Assembly (NCBI GenBank): GCA_016763095.1
Contig: JAESUK010000163.1
Location: 1-7,009 of the forward strand
Reading direction: 5' to 3'
Length of the DNA: 7,009 nucleotides
From: Alphaproteobacteria bacterium
Lineage (GTDB): Bacteria > Pseudomonadota > Alphaproteobacteria > Micavibrionales > Micavibrionaceae
The notes under the pieces were generated by a model. That model ran no database searches, was not told the DNA's origin, and was given only the letters and a program-made list of their open reading frames with translations. Shown piece by piece: positions 5,483 through 7,009 of the stretch. A program made the translations under genes and the position numbers. Each line of letters opens with the position of its first letter. Position 1 is the first letter of the stretch.

Positions 5483-6634
5483 GTGAGATATATACTGCTT
5501 AAATATGCTGTATCTAAAGCGAGGGCATCTGCTGAAGAAGACTCTGTTAGTGTTTCTTCTAAAGTTTTGAGGAATGTTTATGCGAGAAATGTGGATGCAC
5601 GTAGAGATGTAGTTGCGCATGCTCTTGTGCATGCCTTAAAAACTGCTGATCTTCCGCCACTTAATGATCAAGATCAAATTTTTAGAAACTCAGAAGCTAT
5701 AAAAAGAAAAAAAGTTCTTATTAGTCGTCCTTACAAGTATGCCTTTCATGGTTTTCAATTTCTTGGTGGAGGGGGGCTGGCTACTTCTGCTGTGTTGGAA
5801 ATGGCTGAGGAAGAAATTAAACCTGTTTTGGGGCGTTTTGGTACGGGTTGCTTTAATATGGCACGTAATGTTTGGCAGATTTGTAATTTGAACAAAGCGA
5901 ATAATAGTTTTGAGGAATCCAAAAGAGAAGTAATGAACAATGCTATTTCAGCTGCTGGAAATAGTGGGCAGCCTTTAGGGAAGCTATTCTCTGGTAATGA
6001 TGATATCGGCATGATGGATAAAGATGTTCTCCCCGGTTTAATGGCCTTAGGAGCATATGCTTTGCGTACTGCTAATTATAAGTTGGAAGGTGTTTTTAAA
6101 CGTAAAGAATATAAGCGTAGCGCAAACAATCAGAGGGATGACTATCAACGCCTTCTTCAAGATTCTCATTTATGGAGTGGAGATGAGCAAGTTGCTGATA
6201 AGCATTGTCCTACGGGCTTAAACAAAGCTTTTCGTTCCGTGAGCAACCATACTCTTCAAACATTGTTTATGATGCCTTCTCTTATATTGTTAGGTCGTGG
6301 TGTTAGCCAAGCCGTTACAGGGTATATGTCTAAAGATTTTTCTCTTGTTGCTGGTGGTGTTGCACAAACATTGGGACCCTCTGCATTGTTTGTAGGAGAT
6401 TATATTTTTAAAACAGTTTCAAAGCGCGAAAAAGAAACTCATTTAAAATCTATTACGGGGCAGAAAAATTGTTCAAAAATACCTTTATCACTAGATAGAG
6501 AAGAAAGAGTAATTCATCTTAAGTCTGGGTTGTGTCTTGCCTATAAAGGAGTGCAGAGATCTACTAATACTCAGGAATACCTTGGTACGCCATATTTTTA
6601 TCAAATAGCGCCTCTTCACTTGAAGGCTGTATAA
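5483..6634 (+). CDS. Hypothetical protein D (383 aa), possibly membrane-associated
   Basis: I do not recognise this family. The start is a GTG at 5483, the first start codon after the in-frame TAG at 5468. The upstream AGG at 5469-5471 is a weak ribosome site 11 bases away, so the start is uncertain. There is no signal peptide. The first 55 residues are basic and probably helical. Residues 86-107 form a glycine-rich hydrophobic stretch (FLGGGGLATSAV). Residues 182-195 form another (VLPGLMALGAYAL). Two adjacent ones at about 259-281 (QTLFMMPSLILLGRGVSQAVTGY) and 286-308 (FSLVAGGVAQTLGPSALFVGDYIF) could make a membrane hairpin. Between them lies a charged region with many Lys, Arg and Asp (about 205-250). 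The last 70 residues are basic and polar, with CLAYKGVQ and YFYQIAPL. It follows uvrB by 76 bases and has no evident link to repair. The frame is long and uninterrupted, so the gene is credible. Confidence 0.8.
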   Translation: MRYILLKYAVSKARASAEEDSVSVSSKVLRNVYARNVDARRDVVAHALVHALKTADLPPLNDQDQIFRNSEAIKRKKVLISRPYKYAFHGFQFLGGGGLATSAVLEMAEEEIKPVLGRFGTGCFNMARNVWQICNLNKANNSFEESKREVMNNAISAAGNSGQPLGKLFSGNDDIGMMDKDVLPGLMALGAYALRTANYKLEGVFKRKEYKRSANNQRDDYQRLLQDSHLWSGDEQVADKHCPTGLNKAFRSVSNHTLQTLFMMPSLILLGRGVSQAVTGYMSKDFSLVAGGVAQTLGPSALFVGDYIFKTVSKREKETHLKSITGQKNCSKIPLSLDREERVIHLKSGLCLAYKGVQRSTNTQEYLGTPYFYQIAPLHLKAV

Positions 6635-6658
6635 TTAAAATCGAAGGGTTTTAACCAT

Positions 6659-6688
6659 TTGTTCGTATAATTTATTATAGGGTAAAAT
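6659..6688 (+). promoter_or_regulatory. Candidate promoter for the secreted repeat protein
   Basis: TTGTTC (6659-6664) is followed after 18 bases by TAAAAT (6683-6688), five of six consensus positions, which would start transcription near 6695. A perfect TATAAT also occurs at 6666-6671 but lacks a good -35 hexamer at the proper distance. The region is very AT-rich, so chance matches are likely, but it is the only gap before this gene. Confidence 0.4.
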
Positions 6689-6708
6689 TATAACAGTTTT
6701 AAAATGAA

Positions 6709-6713
6709 GAGGA
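6709..6713 (+). promoter_or_regulatory. Shine-Dalgarno site that sets the start of the secreted repeat protein
   Basis: GAGGA lies 5 bases before the ATG at 6719. An in-frame ATG at 6704 would add only five residues and would place this site inside the coding region, so 6719 is preferred. Confidence 0.7.
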
Positions 6714-6718
6714 TCATC

Positions 6719-7009
6719 ATGAAAAATTCTAGTATTTCTAAGTTAGCACTTTTGTCTTTAGCAACGGCGGCTGTGGCATTTCCAAGTATAGCAATGGCGG
6801 AAGATGGCCGTTTTGCGGCTCAGAGGGCTGTGCATCAAGAGCGTGTTGAAGCTAAAAAAGAGGAACATCAAGATCGCGTAGAAAATCGCAAAGAACGTCT
6901 TGAAGCTAAAAAAGAAGCGCATCAAGAACGTGTGGAGGATCGCAAAGAACGTATAGAAGACAAAAAAGAAGTACATCACGAACGTGTTGAAGACCGTAAA
7001 GAGAAAAGA
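6719..7009 (+). CDS. Secreted charged helical-repeat protein (N-terminal part, runs off right edge)
   Basis: Ninety-seven codons are present, with no stop before the window ends. Residues 1-27 form a clear Sec signal peptide: basic start (MKNSSISK), hydrophobic core (LALLSLATAAVAF) and an AMA cleavage site before E28. The mature protein is therefore exported to the periplasm or beyond; there is no lipobox cysteine. From about residue 39 it is almost entirely Glu, Lys, Arg, His and Asp, with an 18-residue repeat (50-67, 68-85, 86-97 partial) of form HQERVEDRKERIEDKKEV. Within each unit, hydrophobic Val/Ile/Leu positions alternate 7 and 11 residues apart. Eighteen residues equal five helical turns, so a long coiled coil or single charged helix is likely. 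Histidines recur once per repeat (39, 50, 68, 86). I know no named family to assign. Surface spacer, cell-wall or envelope binding, or metal binding are possibilities only. Confidence 0.82.
   Translation, partial: MKNSSISKLALLSLATAAVAFPSIAMAEDGRFAAQRAVHQERVEAKKEEHQDRVENRKERLEAKKEAHQERVEDRKERIEDKKEVHHERVEDRKEKR
6866..7009 (+). repeat. 54-base tandem repeat coding the 18-residue helical units
   Basis: Units begin at 6866, 6920 and 6974, each with the codon for the repeat histidine; the third is cut by the window edge. A shortened 33-base unit (11 residues) precedes them at 6833-6865. By my count the two complete units agree at about 43 of 54 bases. Several differences are synonymous, so the array is not a very recent duplication. 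Confidence 0.8.

Noticed and set aside
6635..6654. TTAAAA/TTTTAA inverted repeat after hypothetical D as a terminator
   Set aside because: The stem has only AT pairs with an 8-base loop and no T-run follows, so it is not supported as an intrinsic terminator.
6758..6979. Minus-strand frame rich in Phe and Leu that looks like a membrane protein
   Set aside because: It is the complement of the Lys/Glu-rich repeat coding region; AAA and GAA codons read backward give Phe-rich sequence.
1..7009. CRISPR array, tRNA, rRNA, insertion sequence or attachment site
   Set aside because: No spaced identical repeats, cloverleaf-like sequence, transposase frame or flanking direct repeats were seen; the only tandem repeat is protein-coding at 6833-7009.

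Overview
This window looks like a chromosomal segment from a low-to-mid GC proteobacterium, most likely an alphaproteobacterium. The reasons are the conserved housekeeping proteins (class II lysyl-tRNA synthetase, UvrB) and a GTTT-N7-GTTC sequence in front of uvrB, close to the GTTC-N7-GTTC LexA box known from Alphaproteobacteria. The lineage call is an inference and was not tested by phylogeny. No tRNA, rRNA, insertion sequence or CRISPR array is visible, and no gene-free stretch exceeds about 150 bases.

Layout, left to right. (1) 1-1053, plus: the C-terminal 350 codons of lysS, entering from the left edge. (2) 1050-3199, minus: four genes reading leftward that look like one transcription unit: hypothetical A (2765-3199), hypothetical B (2240-2665), hypothetical C (1732-2247, overlapping B by 8 bases) and a YdjA-type FMN nitroreductase (1050-1706). 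The nitroreductase meets lysS tail to tail, and the two stop codons share bases. A, B and C match no family I recognise, but all three carry a short [FL]-x-x-L-x-[DEN]-P motif about 30 residues from the C-terminus. (3) 3200-3348: a compact divergent control region. It holds a TTGACA-type promoter for the leftward unit, hairpins, and a promoter for uvrB overlapped by LexA-like half-sites. (4) 3349-5406, plus: full-length uvrB, probably translated from a leaderless or near-leaderless mRNA. (5) 5483-6634, plus: a 383-residue protein of unknown function with hydrophobic segments. (6) 6719-7009, plus: the start of a secreted protein with a Sec signal peptide followed by 18-residue Lys/Glu/Arg/His-rich helical repeats; it runs off the right edge.

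Functionally, lysS (translation) and uvrB (nucleotide excision repair) are core genes, and the rest is lineage-specific. The best candidates for something undescribed are the A-B-C set beside the nitroreductase and the periodic His-containing helical repeat protein. The best-supported regulatory proposal is SOS control of a leaderless uvrB.
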